From Knoellia remsis (GTDB lineage: Bacteria > Actinomycetota > Actinomycetes > Actinomycetales > Dermatophilaceae), in the NCBI RefSeq assembly GCF_003002895.1, contig NZ_PVTI01000028.1, positions 1-47,327 of the forward strand: a stretch of DNA of 47,327 nucleotides, in the 5' to 3' direction. The position numbers were made by a program, and so were the translations under genes. Of the stretch, positions 7,711 through 16,280 are shown in pieces; positions within the stretch are counted from its first letter, which is position 1; the number at the start of each line of letters is the position of its first letter. The notes beneath the pieces were generated by a model. That model was not told the DNA's origin and did not search any database. It worked only from the letters and a program-made list of their open reading frames with translations.

Positions 7711-8349
7711 ATGCGCGTTCACGTTGCCGACCACCCCCTCATCGCACACAAGCTGACGTACCTGAGGGACAAGCGGACGGACTCCCCGACGTTCCGACGG
7801 CTGGCCGAGGAGCTCATGACGCTGCTGGCCTACGAGGCGACGCGCGAGGTGCGGGTCGAGCCGTTCGAGATCGAGACGCCCGTGGCCGCCACGACCGGCA
7901 TCAAGCTCTCCAACCCCAAGCCGCTCATCGTCCCGATCCTGCGCGCCGGCCTCGGCATGCTCGAGGGCATGGTGCGCCTGCTCCCGAGCGCCGAGGTCGG
8001 CTTCCTCGGGATGCAGCGCGACGAGGAGACCTTCCAGCCGGTGACGTACGCGAACCGGCTGCCGGACGACCTCTCCGGCCGGCAGGTCTACGTGCTCGAC
8101 CCGATGCTCGCCACCGGCGGCTCGATGGTCGACGCGATCAACTACCTCCTCGAGCGCGGCGCCGACGACATCACCGCGGTGACTCTCCTCGCCGCGCCGG
8201 AGGGCATCAGCCACATGGAGAAGTCGCTCGCCGACGCAGGTGTGCCGGTCACGCTCGTCACCGGCTCGATCGACCAGCAGCTCAACGAGCTCGGCTACAT
8301 CGTCCCCGGACTCGGGGACGCCGGCGACCGCCTGTACGGCGTCGTCTGA
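7711..8349 (+). CDS. upp: Uracil phosphoribosyltransferase
   Basis: This enzyme converts uracil and PRPP to UMP in pyrimidine salvage. The 212-residue length is typical. The PRPP-binding loop is [17 protein letters not shown] (about 125-141), and the uracil-binding C-terminus is [15 protein letters not shown]. Leaderless translation is likely: TAAGTT at 7699-7704 lies seven bases before the ATG and no ribosome binding site is present. The gene is transcribed away from tadA. It is followed by an array of CGGCATAC repeats at 8422-8492. Confidence 0.96.
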   Translation: MRVHVADHPLIAHKLTYLRDKRTDSPTFRRLAEELMTLLAYEATREVRVEPFEIETPVAATTGIKLSNPKPLIVPILRAGLGMLEGMVRLLPSAEVGFLGMQRDEETFQPVTYANRLPDDLSGRQVYVLDPMLATGGSMVDAINYLLERGADDITAVTLLAAPEGISHMEKSLADAGVPVTLVTGSIDQQLNELGYIVPGLGDAGDRLYGVV

Positions 8350-8421
8350 CGTCACTTGGCTCCGCGCGCCGCGCTCGCTGTGGGTGGGGGTCAGCCCGGC
8401 GAGGCGACGCGTGGCCGCGCG

Positions 8422-8492
8422 CACACGGCATACGGCGGTGGGCGCACACGGCATACGAGTCGCACACGGCATACGGAACGACACGGCATACG
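8422..8492 (+). repeat. Four-copy array of the CACACGGCATACG element
   Basis: Copies are at 8422-8434, 8445-8457, 8463-8475 and (A)CACGGCATACG at 8481-8492, all in the same orientation, separated by 5 to 10 bases of unrelated sequence. They lie in the 290-base gap after upp. They form the densest cluster of the window-wide CGGCATAC motif. Confidence 0.85.
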
Positions 8493-8641
8493 CGCGCACC
8501 CGGCAACCGGAACGACACGCCGCAGCGCATCACGAGTCACACCAGTCACATCTGTCAGCATGTGGGGTGCAGTGTGGTCTCCGCGCGAGCGTGGCCACGA
8601 ACGAGTCGAGTGCTTGCCTTCGAGAGAGAGCGGACGTGTCC

Positions 8642-8812
8642 ATGCCCCCGGTCAAGAAGATCGTCACGTGGCTGATCGTCATCTTCCTGCTCTACGCCAT
8701 CGTGACCTCGCCGACCCAGGCCGCTGACATCGTCGGCAGCGCGTGGGAGGTCATCACCAACGGTGTCACCAACATCGCGCGCTTCTTCGACTCGCTCATC
8801 GCCCGGAGCTGA
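8642..8812 (+). CDS. Small single-pass membrane protein
   Basis: This is a 56-residue protein with a basic N-terminus (PPVKK), one hydrophobic segment (residues 6-23, IVTWLIVIFLLYAIVTS) and an amphipathic tail. I do not recognise the family. A GTG at 8636, two codons upstream in frame, is closer to the purine-rich GAGAGAGAG stretch at about 8622-8630 and may be the true start. The stop is five bases before the likely start of the PH-domain membrane protein, and that gene overlaps the next permease, so the three probably form one transcript. It is a plausible accessory subunit of the downstream membrane protein. Confidence 0.6.
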   Translation: MPPVKKIVTWLIVIFLLYAIVTSPTQAADIVGSAWEVITNGVTNIARFFDSLIARS

Positions 8813-8817
8813 CCTTG

Positions 8818-9729
8818 GTGCCGCTGGGGCGCGTCGACAAGGAGCTGGAGAGGTACCTCGTCCCCGGTGAGGAAGTCGTCGCCGTCGTCCGCCAGCACTG
8901 GTTCTCGCAGATCCGGCCGATCCTCGCGTTCGTCGGGCTGCTGTTCCTCGCGACCTTCGTCGAGGCCGAGGCGCCCCGCACCCAGGGCGGCGCCATCATC
9001 GCGAACATCTTCTGGTGGGCGGCGTTCGGGGGCGCCGGCTACCTGCTCTGGCGCTACCTCAACTGGCGGCACGACTGGTTCGTCGCGACCGACAAGCGCT
9101 TCCTCCTCTTCTACGGGTTCATCCGGCGCAAGGTCGCGATGATGCCGCTGACCAAGGTCACCGACATGACCTTCGACCGCTCGATCATGGGCCGGATCAT
9201 CGGCTACGGCACCTTCCTCCTCGAGTCGGCGGGGCAGGACCAGGCGCTCGGTCACATCGAGTACGTGCCCAACGCCGACCGTCACTACCGCGCGATCTGC
9301 ACCGTGCTCTTCGGCTCCGACGCTCCCGTCGACCCCGATGACGACTGGGACGACGGCGACGACGGGTGGGACGACGAGGGTCCAGGCGGATACGGCCCGG
9401 GCGACGGCGACCCTCGCGGGCGGGACCCGCGCGATCCTCGTGACACCTGGGACGACGGCTGGCAGGACGGGTGGGAGGACCCGCACGGGTGGCGTGAGCA
9501 CCTGGCGCGCGGCCGCGGTGGCCGCGGCGACGGCCGCGGTCGGCGAGGCGACGACGGGACCGGCGCGGACGGCATACGGAACCCTGTGCGGGAACGCCGT
9601 CCGGCACCGCCGCCGCACCGGACGTTGTATCGCAGCGCTGACCTCGTCGAGGCCTCGCGCTTGGAGGACACTGGCGAGATCCCGGTCATCCGGCCGCGGA
9701 CCAGGAGGAGAGGAAGGGGTCTGCGATGA
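8818..9729 (+). CDS. Membrane protein with bacterial PH domain (YdbS/DUF304-like) and acidic disordered tail
   Basis: The 303-residue protein has two membrane helices (about 35-55 and 60-80). A bacterial PH (bPH2/DUF304) domain follows: WFVATDKRFLLFYGFIRRKVAMMPLTKVTDMTFDRSIMGRIIGYGTFLLESAGQ is its core region, quoted here in part (roughly 85-140). After residue 165 the chain is Asp/Gly/Trp/Arg-rich and repetitive, so probably disordered. The GTG at 8818 is chosen because it precedes the first conserved block; TTG 8815 is possible. The tail includes a Gly-Ile-Arg stretch encoded by the window-wide octamer at 9570, using the rare ATA codon. The stop overlaps the ATG of the permease. Function is unknown. 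Confidence 0.75.
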   Translation: MPLGRVDKELERYLVPGEEVVAVVRQHWFSQIRPILAFVGLLFLATFVEAEAPRTQGGAIIANIFWWAAFGGAGYLLWRYLNWRHDWFVATDKRFLLFYGFIRRKVAMMPLTKVTDMTFDRSIMGRIIGYGTFLLESAGQDQALGHIEYVPNADRHYRAICTVLFGSDAPVDPDDDWDDGDDGWDDEGPGGYGPGDGDPRGRDPRDPRDTWDDGWQDGWEDPHGWREHLARGRGGRGDGRGRRGDDGTGADGIRNPVRERRPAPPPHRTLYRSADLVEASRLEDTGEIPVIRPRTRRRGRGLR

Positions 9730-11213
9730 GCGTCCTCAGGACGAAGACGATCGAGCAGTCGATCCGTGAGGGCGACGAGCCCGAGTACCAGCTCAAGAAG
9801 CGGCTCACCGCGCTCGACCTCACCGTCTTCGGTGTCGGCGTCGTCATCGGTGCCGGCATCTTCACCGTCGCCGGGCGGGCCGCCAACCAGCTCGCCGGGC
9901 CGTCCGTCGTCATCTCGTTCATCATCGCGGCGGTCGTCTGCGGGCTCGCGGCGCTGTGCTACGCGGAGTTCGCGTCGACGGTGCCGGTGTCCGGGTCGGC
10001 CTACACGTTCTCGTATGCGTCGCTCGGCGAGCTCGTCGCGTGGATCATCGGCTGGGACCTGCTGCTCGAGATGCTCCTCGGCGCATCCGTTGTGGCACAA
10101 GGGTGGTCGGCGTACTTCCAGATCTTCCTCGGCAACCTCGGCATCGAGATCCCGTCGGGGATCGCGCCCGGCTCCGGGTTCGACCTGCCCGCGCTGCTGC
10201 TCGTGCTCGTCCTGACGGCGCTCGTCAGCATGGGCATCAAGGAGTCGATGCGGGTCAACCTCGCGCTCGTCGCGCTCAAGGTGTTCATCGTGCTGTTCGT
10301 CATCTTTGCGGGCATCGGGTACATCAACGGCTCGAACTACTCGCCGTTCGTGCCGCCGTCGGGTCCGCCCGTCGACGTGACCCCGGCCGAGATGCCGTTG
10401 CTGCAGGCGCTCTTCGGTCTCGAGCAGACGACGTTCGGCGTCATGGGCATCTTCGCCGCGGCGTCGCTGGTGTTCTTCGCCTACATCGGGTTCGACGTCG
10501 TCGCGACGACCGCCGAGGAGGTCAAGAACCCGCAGCGCGACCTGCCGATCGGCATCATCGCGACCCTCGTCATCTGCACGATCCTCTACGCCGCCACGGC
10601 GATCGTCCTCACCGGCATGGTGCCGTACGACCAGATCGAGCCGTCGGGTGCACTGGCCGCGGCCTTCGACTCCGTCGGCAAGTCGGGGTACGCCACGTTG
10701 ATCTCGGCCGGTGCCGTGGCCGGTCTGACGACGGTGGTCATGACGCTCATGATCGGGGCGTCGCGCGTCATCTTCGCGATGTCGCGCGACTGGCTGCTCC
10801 CGAGCGGGCTCGGCAAGGTCAACCCGCGCACCGGCACGCCGCTGCGCATCACCATCGGGATCGGTGTGCTGGTCGCGCTGACGGCGGCGTTCACCCCGAT
10901 CGGCAAGCTCGAGTACATGGTCAACATCGGCACCCTCGCGGCGTTCACGCTGGTCGCGATCGCCGTGCCGGTGCTGCGGCGTCGCCGGCCGGACATCGAG
11001 CGCCCGTTCAAGGTCCCGTTCAGCCCGGTGCTGCCGATCGTGTCGGCGCTGGCGAGCTTCTACCTGATGCTGACGCTGCCGGTGGAGACGTGGATCCGGT
11101 TCCTCATCTGGATGGCGATCGGGTTCGTCCTCTACTTCGCCTACGGCTACCGCCGGTCCCGGCTGGCCGGCCAGCCCCGCGAGGGCGAGCTCCCGAGCAT
11201 GACCTCCACCTGA
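9726..11213 (+). CDS. APC-superfamily amino acid permease (cationic amino acid transporter type)
   Basis: The 495-residue protein has 12 to 14 membrane helices and resembles bacterial CAT/YfnA-type amino acid transporters. TM1 carries VFGVGVVIGAGIFTVAG, the unwound substrate-binding segment of APC proteins; TM2-3 hold YAEFASTVPVSGSAYTFSYASLGE. FFAYIGFDVVATTAEEVKNPQRDLPIGI in the TM6 region is also typical. The start overlaps the end of the PH-domain gene (ATGA), so it is the last gene of that operon. A 67-bp inverted-repeat element begins 25 bases after the stop and may terminate it. The substrate cannot be fixed from sequence. Confidence 0.9.
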   Translation: MSVLRTKTIEQSIREGDEPEYQLKKRLTALDLTVFGVGVVIGAGIFTVAGRAANQLAGPSVVISFIIAAVVCGLAALCYAEFASTVPVSGSAYTFSYASLGELVAWIIGWDLLLEMLLGASVVAQGWSAYFQIFLGNLGIEIPSGIAPGSGFDLPALLLVLVLTALVSMGIKESMRVNLALVALKVFIVLFVIFAGIGYINGSNYSPFVPPSGPPVDVTPAEMPLLQALFGLEQTTFGVMGIFAAASLVFFAYIGFDVVATTAEEVKNPQRDLPIGIIATLVICTILYAATAIVLTGMVPYDQIEPSGALAAAFDSVGKSGYATLISAGAVAGLTTVVMTLMIGASRVIFAMSRDWLLPSGLGKVNPRTGTPLRITIGIGVLVALTAAFTPIGKLEYMVNIGTLAAFTLVAIAVPVLRRRRPDIERPFKVPFSPVLPIVSALASFYLMLTLPVETWIRFLIWMAIGFVLYFAYGYRRSRLAGQPREGELPSMTST

Positions 11214-11238
11214 CCCGCCGCCCCGTTCCCCAACTTTC

Positions 11239-11305
11239 CCGCCCCATGCGAGAACCTTGAGTGACATGCAACTTCCGTAGTCGCACCTCACTCAAGGTTC
11301 CGCTC
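11239..11305 (+). repeat. Left 67-bp palindromic inverted repeat flanking the AbiEi/DUF559 gene
   Basis: Its 47-bp core (11253-11299) begins AACCTTGAGTGA and ends TCACTCAAGGTT, so it can itself fold into a hairpin. It is preceded by CCGCCCCATGCG. Together it is an inverted, near-identical copy of the element at 12363-12429, with only a few mismatches. It may double as terminator for the permease and for the nuclease-like gene. Confidence 0.85.
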
Positions 11306-11347
11306 CCCCCGGGCGTGCCGCCACCCTCTGACATTGCCGGTATGCCG

Positions 11348-12262
11348 TCACGCCGCCGTGAGAACAGCGCGCACCTTCCCCAGAGCGGCGCCGTTCTCGA
11401 GGTCGGCCCACGTGAGTCGGACGATGACGTAGCCCAGGCGACGCAAGGAGTCCTCGCGCTTCTTCTCCGCCCAGAGCACCGAGACGTCGTTCGACTCGTA
11501 CTTCAGTTTTCCGTCGAACTCGACGATGACGTTCGTCCCACGAACCAGAAAGTCGACGCGTGCCACGAAGTTGCCGTGGCCATCGCGAATCTCCACCTGC
11601 GGGTCCAGCTGCAGACCGCCCATCGACAGTGCCACGGCCGTCCGAGACTCGGCGACCGACTCGTGAAGGGGGTTCGTGAACCCCAACATCGCACGGCCCC
11701 GAGACCCGTTGCGGTTGCCGGCCATGGCTTCGACGGCGGCCGTGAGCTGGTCGAACGTGAGAAGTCGGTCGCGCAGGGCACAGTCCGCACTCACCACCCC
11801 TTGGGTGATGCCGTGATCCACGGTGTGCTGGGCGAGTGCGGTACTCACGTCGACGGCTGGCCCCAGTGGGGTCACGACGACGGTGTGGCCAGCGAGCTTG
11901 CGGACGCGCATGGCCTGCATTCCTGCGGATCGATGCACCGGCCGGAGGATGTTGGCCCGCGAGAGCTCGGTGCCCCAGACATCGACACCGTGTGCAATGA
12001 CAGCGCTGACACTGCACAGGACAGCGTCGGGGTAGACCAGTCGCGCACCTGCGGCTAGATGCTGATGCCACGCCGAAGGTGAGGTCTCGTCGACAAGTGC
12101 GCTCACGGCATACAGACCACGACCGGGGTGCACGAGGAGGCCGGCCTGCACAGCAGCCAACAACGCGAAGGGTGTGAGCCCGGCCTTCTCGGCCTGGCGA
12201 GTGGTGAACATGCCGTGCTGACCACGCGCGAGCTCGACCAGGGGTTCGGGAAGTTCGATCAT
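11348..12262 (-). CDS. AbiEi-antitoxin-like protein with C-terminal DUF559 (VSR-like endonuclease fold) domain
   Basis: The 304-residue protein starts with a winged-helix segment like the type IV antitoxin AbiEi: ELARGQHGMFTTRQAEKAGLTPFALLAAVQAGLLVHPGRGLYAV is its region, at about 10-50. It ends in a DUF559/VSR-like nuclease fold (about 210-300), with VARVDFLVRGTNVIVEFDGKLKYE giving the Asp...Glu-x-Asp-x-Lys active-site pattern, followed by RLGYVIVRLTWADL. Solitary genes of this kind are frequent in actinobacteria and uncharacterised; no AbiEii toxin partner is adjacent. The ATG at 12262 is chosen at the start of the conserved domain; in-frame upstream starts reach 12370. The gene is framed by two inverted 67-bp palindromic repeats, and two TTGTCCACA boxes lie in its upstream region. 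Confidence 0.7.
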   Translation of the reverse strand: MIELPEPLVELARGQHGMFTTRQAEKAGLTPFALLAAVQAGLLVHPGRGLYAVSALVDETSPSAWHQHLAAGARLVYPDAVLCSVSAVIAHGVDVWGTELSRANILRPVHRSAGMQAMRVRKLAGHTVVVTPLGPAVDVSTALAQHTVDHGITQGVVSADCALRDRLLTFDQLTAAVEAMAGNRNGSRGRAMLGFTNPLHESVAESRTAVALSMGGLQLDPQVEIRDGHGNFVARVDFLVRGTNVIVEFDGKLKYESNDVSVLWAEKKREDSLRRLGYVIVRLTWADLENGAALGKVRAVLTAA

Positions 12263-12311
12263 GCGGGCAACCTTGGGCACCGAGATGCTGGGCCGCCACT
12301 GGGCGTCGCCC

Positions 12312-12356
12312 CGCCTGTGGACAACGGTCGCGACTCGGCTCGCCTGTGGACAACGG
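12312..12356 (-). promoter_or_regulatory. Duplicated DnaA-box-like element upstream of the AbiEi/DUF559 gene
   Basis: The 16-mer CGCCTGTGGACAACGG occurs at 12312-12327 and 12341-12356. On the minus strand each contains TTGTCCACA, the actinobacterial DnaA-box consensus. Two perfect boxes 29 bases apart in a promoter region are unlikely by chance at this GC content. Binding by DnaA is inferred only. Confidence 0.45.
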
Positions 12357-12362
12357 GTGAGC

Positions 12363-12429
12363 GAGCGCAACCTTGAGTGAGGTGCGACTACCGAAGTTGC
12401 ACCTCACTCAAGGTTCCCGCATGGGGCGG
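12363..12429 (-). repeat. Right 67-bp palindromic inverted repeat flanking the AbiEi/DUF559 gene
   Basis: The 47-bp core (12369-12415) has perfect 17-base arms, AACCTTGAGTGAGGTGC and GCACCTCACTCAAGGTT, around a 13-base loop. Flanked by GAGCG on one side and CCGCATGGGGCGG on the other, it is the inverted partner of 11239-11305. The whole unit, repeat to repeat, is 1191 bp. Confidence 0.85.
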
Positions 12430-12434
12430 CGGGT

Positions 12435-12451
12435 CCCACGCTCAGCGTGGG
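12435..12451 (-). terminator. Short GC hairpin after pntB
   Basis: CCCACGCTCAGCGTGGG forms a short stem 48 bases beyond the pntB stop. A near-identical hairpin with G in place of the central A occurs at 36460-36476, so it belongs to a small repeat family. There is no T-run, so the termination role is tentative. Confidence 0.35.
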
Positions 12452-12498
12452 CAAGTTGGGGTGAGGACCCCGGTGTGGGCCGCGGGACGAAAGACGGG

Positions 12499-13917
12499 TC
12501 AGAGGGCGGAGAGGATGTCGCCGACGCGTTCCTTGGCGTCGCCGAACAGCATCTGGCTGTTGTCGCGGAAGAACAGCGGGTTCTGCACCCCGGCATAACC
12601 CGTCGCCATCGACCGCTTGAAGACGATCACGTCTCGGGCGTTCCACACCTCGAGCACCGGCATCCCCGCGATCGGCGAGCCCGGGTCCTCGGCGGCGGCC
12701 GGGTTGACCGTGTCGTTCGCACCGATCACGAGCACGACGTCGGTCTCGGGGAAGTCGTCGTTGATCTCGTCCATCTCGAGGACGATGTCGTAGGGCACCT
12801 TCGCCTCGGCGAGCAGCACGTTCATGTGCCCGGGCAGCCGGCCCGCGACCGGGTGGATCCCGAAGCGCACGTCGACACCGCGGTCGCGCAGCTTCTTCGT
12901 CAGCTCGGCGACGGGGTACTGCGCCTGCGCCACCGCCATGCCGTAGCCCGGCGTGATGACGACCGACTTCGCGTCCCGCAACAGCTCGGCCACACCGTCG
13001 GCGGTGATCTCGCGGTGCTCGCCGTAGTCGACGTCCTCCCCGAGCGAGACCTCCTGCCCGAAGCCTCCGGCGATGACCGACACGAACGAACGGTTCATCG
13101 CCTTGCACATGATGTAGCTGAGGATCGCACCCGAGGCACCGACGAGCGCGCCCGTCACGATGAGCAGGTCGTTGCCGAGCATGAAGCCCGCAGCCGCCGC
13201 CGCCCACCCCGAGTACGAGTTGAGCATCGACACGACGACGGGCATGTCGCCGCCGCCGATCGACGCGACGAGGTGCCAGCCGAACGCCAGCGCGATGACC
13301 GTCATCAGCACGAGTGGCACGACCGAGTGCTCCCGCACGAACCACACGAGCAGCAGCGCCGACACGACGAGCGCGGCGAGGTTGAGCCAGTGCCGGGCCG
13401 GCAGCATGAGCGGGGTCGACTTGATCCGCGCCGACAGCTTGAGGAACGCGACGATCGAGCCGGTGAACGTCACCGCTCCGATGAACACCCCGAGGAAGAC
13501 CTCGACGAGGTGGATCACCTCGGACCCGCCGGCCGCACCCGCACCACCCGCGCCACCGGCCCCGCCCGACGGCTCGAAGAACGAGTTGAACCCGACGAGC
13601 ACCGCCGCCAGACCGACGAACGAGTGCAGCATCGCGACGAGCTCGGGCATCTGCGTCATCTCGACGCGCCGCGCCCGCCAGACGCCGATCGCGCCGCCGA
13701 TGCCCATCGCGAGCAGGATGAGCAGCAGCGTCGACAGAGCCTGCGAGGACCGCGACAGCGTCAGCCACACCGTGGCAACCAACGCGATGACCATGCCGAT
13801 CATCCCGAACCGGTTGCCCTCCTCCGCGGACTCGTGCTTCGACAAGCCGGCCAGCGACAGCACGAAGAAGACCGCTGCGACGATGTAGGCCGCGGTGACG
13901 ACGTTGGTGGTGACCAT
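12499..13917 (-). CDS. pntB: NAD(P) transhydrogenase subunit beta
   Basis: PntB is the NADP(H)-binding and membrane subunit of the proton-translocating transhydrogenase, which uses the proton gradient to make NADPH from NADH. The 472-residue protein has about eight to nine N-terminal membrane helices (1-260), a glycine/alanine-rich linker near 120, then the NADP domain. Hallmarks are [57 protein letters not shown] and [16 protein letters not shown]. It starts six bases after the pntA stop, so the two are co-transcribed. Length and motifs are complete, and the membrane His and Asn residues can be expected to be conserved. Confidence 0.95.
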   Translation of the reverse strand: MVTTNVVTAAYIVAAVFFVLSLAGLSKHESAEEGNRFGMIGMVIALVATVWLTLSRSSQALSTLLLILLAMGIGGAIGVWRARRVEMTQMPELVAMLHSFVGLAAVLVGFNSFFEPSGGAGGAGGAGAAGGSEVIHLVEVFLGVFIGAVTFTGSIVAFLKLSARIKSTPLMLPARHWLNLAALVVSALLLVWFVREHSVVPLVLMTVIALAFGWHLVASIGGGDMPVVVSMLNSYSGWAAAAAGFMLGNDLLIVTGALVGASGAILSYIMCKAMNRSFVSVIAGGFGQEVSLGEDVDYGEHREITADGVAELLRDAKSVVITPGYGMAVAQAQYPVAELTKKLRDRGVDVRFGIHPVAGRLPGHMNVLLAEAKVPYDIVLEMDEINDDFPETDVVLVIGANDTVNPAAAEDPGSPIAGMPVLEVWNARDVIVFKRSMATGYAGVQNPLFFRDNSQMLFGDAKERVGDILSAL

Positions 13918-13923
13918 CGGCGA

Positions 13924-15495
13924 TCAGTCCTTCCGGAACATCTGGAGCATCCGGCCGGTGACCGCGAACCCTCCGAAGATGTTGATGCTGGCGACGAGGA
14001 TGGCGACGAACGCGAGCGCACGCACGACCACGTCGTCGGAGTCGATCTGGAGCAGCCCGCCGACGACGATGATGCCGCTGATGGCGTTGGTCTCGGCCAT
14101 GAGCGGCGTGTGCAGCGCGTGCGCGACATTGGAGATGACGTAGAACCCGACGATCACCGCGAGCGCGAACACCGTGAAGTGCCCGAGGAACACCGCCGGC
14201 GACGCCGACGCCACGAGCGCGAAGACGAGCGCACCGATCGCCATCGCGAGGTACTTGAGTCGCGGATCGCGTTGCTTCGCAACGGTTTCCGTATGCCGTC
14301 CGCTCGCCTCGGTGCCCGACTTCGCCGTGGCATCGGGGGCGCCTAAGCCGGTGGCGGCGGCCGACACCTGCACCGGAGGCGGCGGCCACATCACCTCGCC
14401 GTCGCGCACGACGGTCATGCCGCGCTGCACCTGGTCCTCGAGGTCGAGCGTGAGCTCGCCGTCCTTCTCCGGCGTCAAGAGCGCCAACAGGTTGACGAGG
14501 TTCGTGCCGAAGAGCTGCGACGCCTGCGTCGGCAACCGGCCGGGCAGGTCGGTGTATCCGAGGATCGTCACGCCGTTCTCGGTGACGACCTTCTCGTCAG
14601 CCACGGATCCGGCGACGTTGCCGCCGTTGGACGCAGCCATGTCGACGATGACCGAGCCCGGCTTCATCGACGCGACCATCTCCTCGGTGATGAGGCGCGG
14701 CGCCGGCTTCCCCGGGATGAGGGCGGTGGTGATGATGATGTCGACCTCGGCGGCCTGCTGCGCGTACAGCGCCTCGGCGGCGGTGTTGAAGTCCTCGCCG
14801 GTCTCCTTGGCGTAGCCGTCACTGCTGGGCGAGTCGTCGGCCCCGTCCGGGAGCTCGATGTGCAGGAAGTCCGCACCCATCGACTCGACCTGCTCGGCCA
14901 CCTCGGGGCGGGCGTCAAACGCCCGCACCACCGCGCCGAGTGACCCGGCGGTCCCGATCGCCGAGAGCCCAGCCACGCCGGCGCCGACGACGAGCACCGT
15001 CGCCGGCGGGACCTTGCCGGCGGCCGTCACCTGACCGGTGAACATCCCGCCGAACTCGTTGGCCGCCTCGATGACGGCGCGGTAGCCGCCGATGTTCGCC
15101 ATCGACGAGAGGACGTCGAGCGCCTGGGCGCGGGAGATGCGCGGCACCGCGTCCATCGCGAGCGCCGTCACCCCGCGCTCGGCGAGGGCGTCGACGAGCT
15201 CCGGCTTCAGCGCCGGCGACAACAACGAGACGAGCACCTGACCCGCGCGCAGCTTCTCGACCTCGTCGGGGCTCGGGGCGTTGATCTTGAGGATGATGTC
15301 GGTGTTCCACACCTCCGGGCCGACGACGTCGGCGCCGGCCTCGGCATACGCCTCGTCGGTGAAGCTCGACAGCTGACCGGCACCGGACTCGACGAACACG
15401 GCATACCCGAGTTTGATGAGCCGCTCCACGGTCTTGGGCGTGGCGGCGACACGCGTCTCGCCGGCCAACGACTCCTTGGGGACGCCGATGCGCAC
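13924..15495 (-). CDS. pntA: NAD(P) transhydrogenase subunit alpha (fused alpha1-alpha2 form)
   Basis: PntA carries the NAD(H)-binding domain and part of the proton channel. The 523-residue length equals the fused enterobacterial type, rather than the split PntAA/PntAB form of many actinobacteria. The N-terminus [18 protein letters not shown] and [20 protein letters not shown] with [10 protein letters not shown] define the NAD domain (about 1-375). A linker with low-complexity sequence follows, and then four membrane helices (from about 430). The start is GTG 15495, with AGGAGG eight bases upstream; longer in-frame extensions lack homology. The octamer near 14291 encodes Arg-His-Thr in the linker with a rare CAT codon. 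Confidence 0.95.
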   Translation of the reverse strand: MRIGVPKESLAGETRVAATPKTVERLIKLGYAVFVESGAGQLSSFTDEAYAEAGADVVGPEVWNTDIILKINAPSPDEVEKLRAGQVLVSLLSPALKPELVDALAERGVTALAMDAVPRISRAQALDVLSSMANIGGYRAVIEAANEFGGMFTGQVTAAGKVPPATVLVVGAGVAGLSAIGTAGSLGAVVRAFDARPEVAEQVESMGADFLHIELPDGADDSPSSDGYAKETGEDFNTAAEALYAQQAAEVDIIITTALIPGKPAPRLITEEMVASMKPGSVIVDMAASNGGNVAGSVADEKVVTENGVTILGYTDLPGRLPTQASQLFGTNLVNLLALLTPEKDGELTLDLEDQVQRGMTVVRDGEVMWPPPPVQVSAAATGLGAPDATAKSGTEASGRHTETVAKQRDPRLKYLAMAIGALVFALVASASPAVFLGHFTVFALAVIVGFYVISNVAHALHTPLMAETNAISGIIVVGGLLQIDSDDVVVRALAFVAILVASINIFGGFAVTGRMLQMFRKD

Positions 15496-15643
15496 TCGTG
15501 GACCTCCTCGTGGGGGGACATTCTTGGCGAACCTACTAGTCCCATCGCCCTCACCGCTTCTGATGTGAGCGCCACAACGAGGCGCGTCCGACTCGTGGGC
15601 ACCGCATCCCCGCACCATGCCTCGGGTTGGCTACGGTCGAGGT

Positions 15644-16141
15644 ATGGACGACGAGGTGCTGCTGTGGCTGGTCGGGGCGCTCGCCCTCGTGGTCGTCGTG
15701 GGAGCCTTCGTGTGGGTGCTGCGGCACCGCGACGACGCCGAGCGTGTCGAGGCGGCGCACTCCTACGAGGCTCCCGAGGTCACGACCACCGGCGGGCGTG
15801 CGCCCACGGCGATGTCGTTCGGCGCGGTCGACGGCGACGATGCGGTCGACGAGACCGTGCCACTGAGCCGCCTTGGTGGCGCGGGGTGGCGCGACAGCGA
15901 CCGCTCGCTCGCGCCGGAGACCACGTCGACGCCGTATGCCGGTCAGTCCGGTCCGCGGTCCGCCGACCAGCGAACGTGGGCTGAGGACCCGCGGACGTGG
16001 GCTGAGGACCCGCAGGCCTGGGCGGACGGTGAGGCGCCGGACTCGCCCGCCGAGGGTGGCCACCACGTCGCCGTCGAGGACACCGGCGGACGTCCGGTCG
16101 CCGACGAGGAGCTCGACCGCGAGCGCGGCGGCCACTGGTGA
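15644..16141 (+). CDS. N-terminally anchored membrane protein with repetitive acidic tail
   Basis: The 165-residue protein begins with a membrane helix (residues 5-27, VLLWLVGALALVVVVGAFVWVL) and a short basic anchor, followed by a low-complexity Asp/Glu/Thr/Ala-rich tail. Within the tail the DNA repeats the phrase GCGGACGTGGGCTGAGGACCC with small changes, giving three TWAEDP-like units near 120-135. I do not recognise the family. A TACGGT hexamer seven bases upstream suggests a leaderless transcript. It converges with the large repetitive protein at 16281, which has the same design (N-terminal helix, acidic repetitive chain). The two may be functionally related. Confidence 0.6.
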   Translation: MDDEVLLWLVGALALVVVVGAFVWVLRHRDDAERVEAAHSYEAPEVTTTGGRAPTAMSFGAVDGDDAVDETVPLSRLGGAGWRDSDRSLAPETTSTPYAGQSGPRSADQRTWAEDPRTWAEDPQAWADGEAPDSPAEGGHHVAVEDTGGRPVADEELDRERGGHW

Positions 16142-16183
16142 GGGCCGGCCTCGCCGCCACGCACGACCAAGGAGTCGCCGACA

Positions 16184-16225
16184 GACGACAGCAGGGTCCC
16201 CGCTGCGGGGAACCCTACTGTCGTC
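16184..16225 (+). terminator. Terminator hairpin for the 15644 gene
   Basis: GACGACAGCAGGG pairs with the complementary right arm ending CTGTCGTC around a GC-rich apex, followed by TCTCTC. It lies 43 bases after the stop codon. Confidence 0.7.
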
Positions 16226-16248
16226 TCTCTCGACTGCTGCTGAGAAGT

Positions 16249-16272
16249 GCACCCTCCAGTGGTGGAAGGTGC
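16249..16272 (-). terminator. Terminator hairpin for the 16281 gene
   Basis: GCACCCTCCA and TGGAAGGTGC pair around GTGG with one mismatch, nine bases beyond the stop of the minus-strand gene. Together with 16184-16225 it separates two convergent genes. Confidence 0.55.
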
Positions 16273-16280
16273 AGCCCCGG

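Noticed and set aside
8350-8641. A CRISPR array in the repeat cluster after upp
   Set aside because: Units are 13 bases with 5-10 base spacers, far shorter than CRISPR repeats and spacers, and the unit is scattered over the whole window.
9285-11291. A 668-codon minus-strand frame opposite the APC permease
   Set aside because: Charged shadow frame; the plus strand has helices and family motifs.
12373-14346. A 657-codon plus-strand frame opposite pntAB
   Set aside because: Rich in His/Arg/Asp/Glu repeats as expected for reverse reading of GC-rich codons; pntA and pntB are unmistakable.
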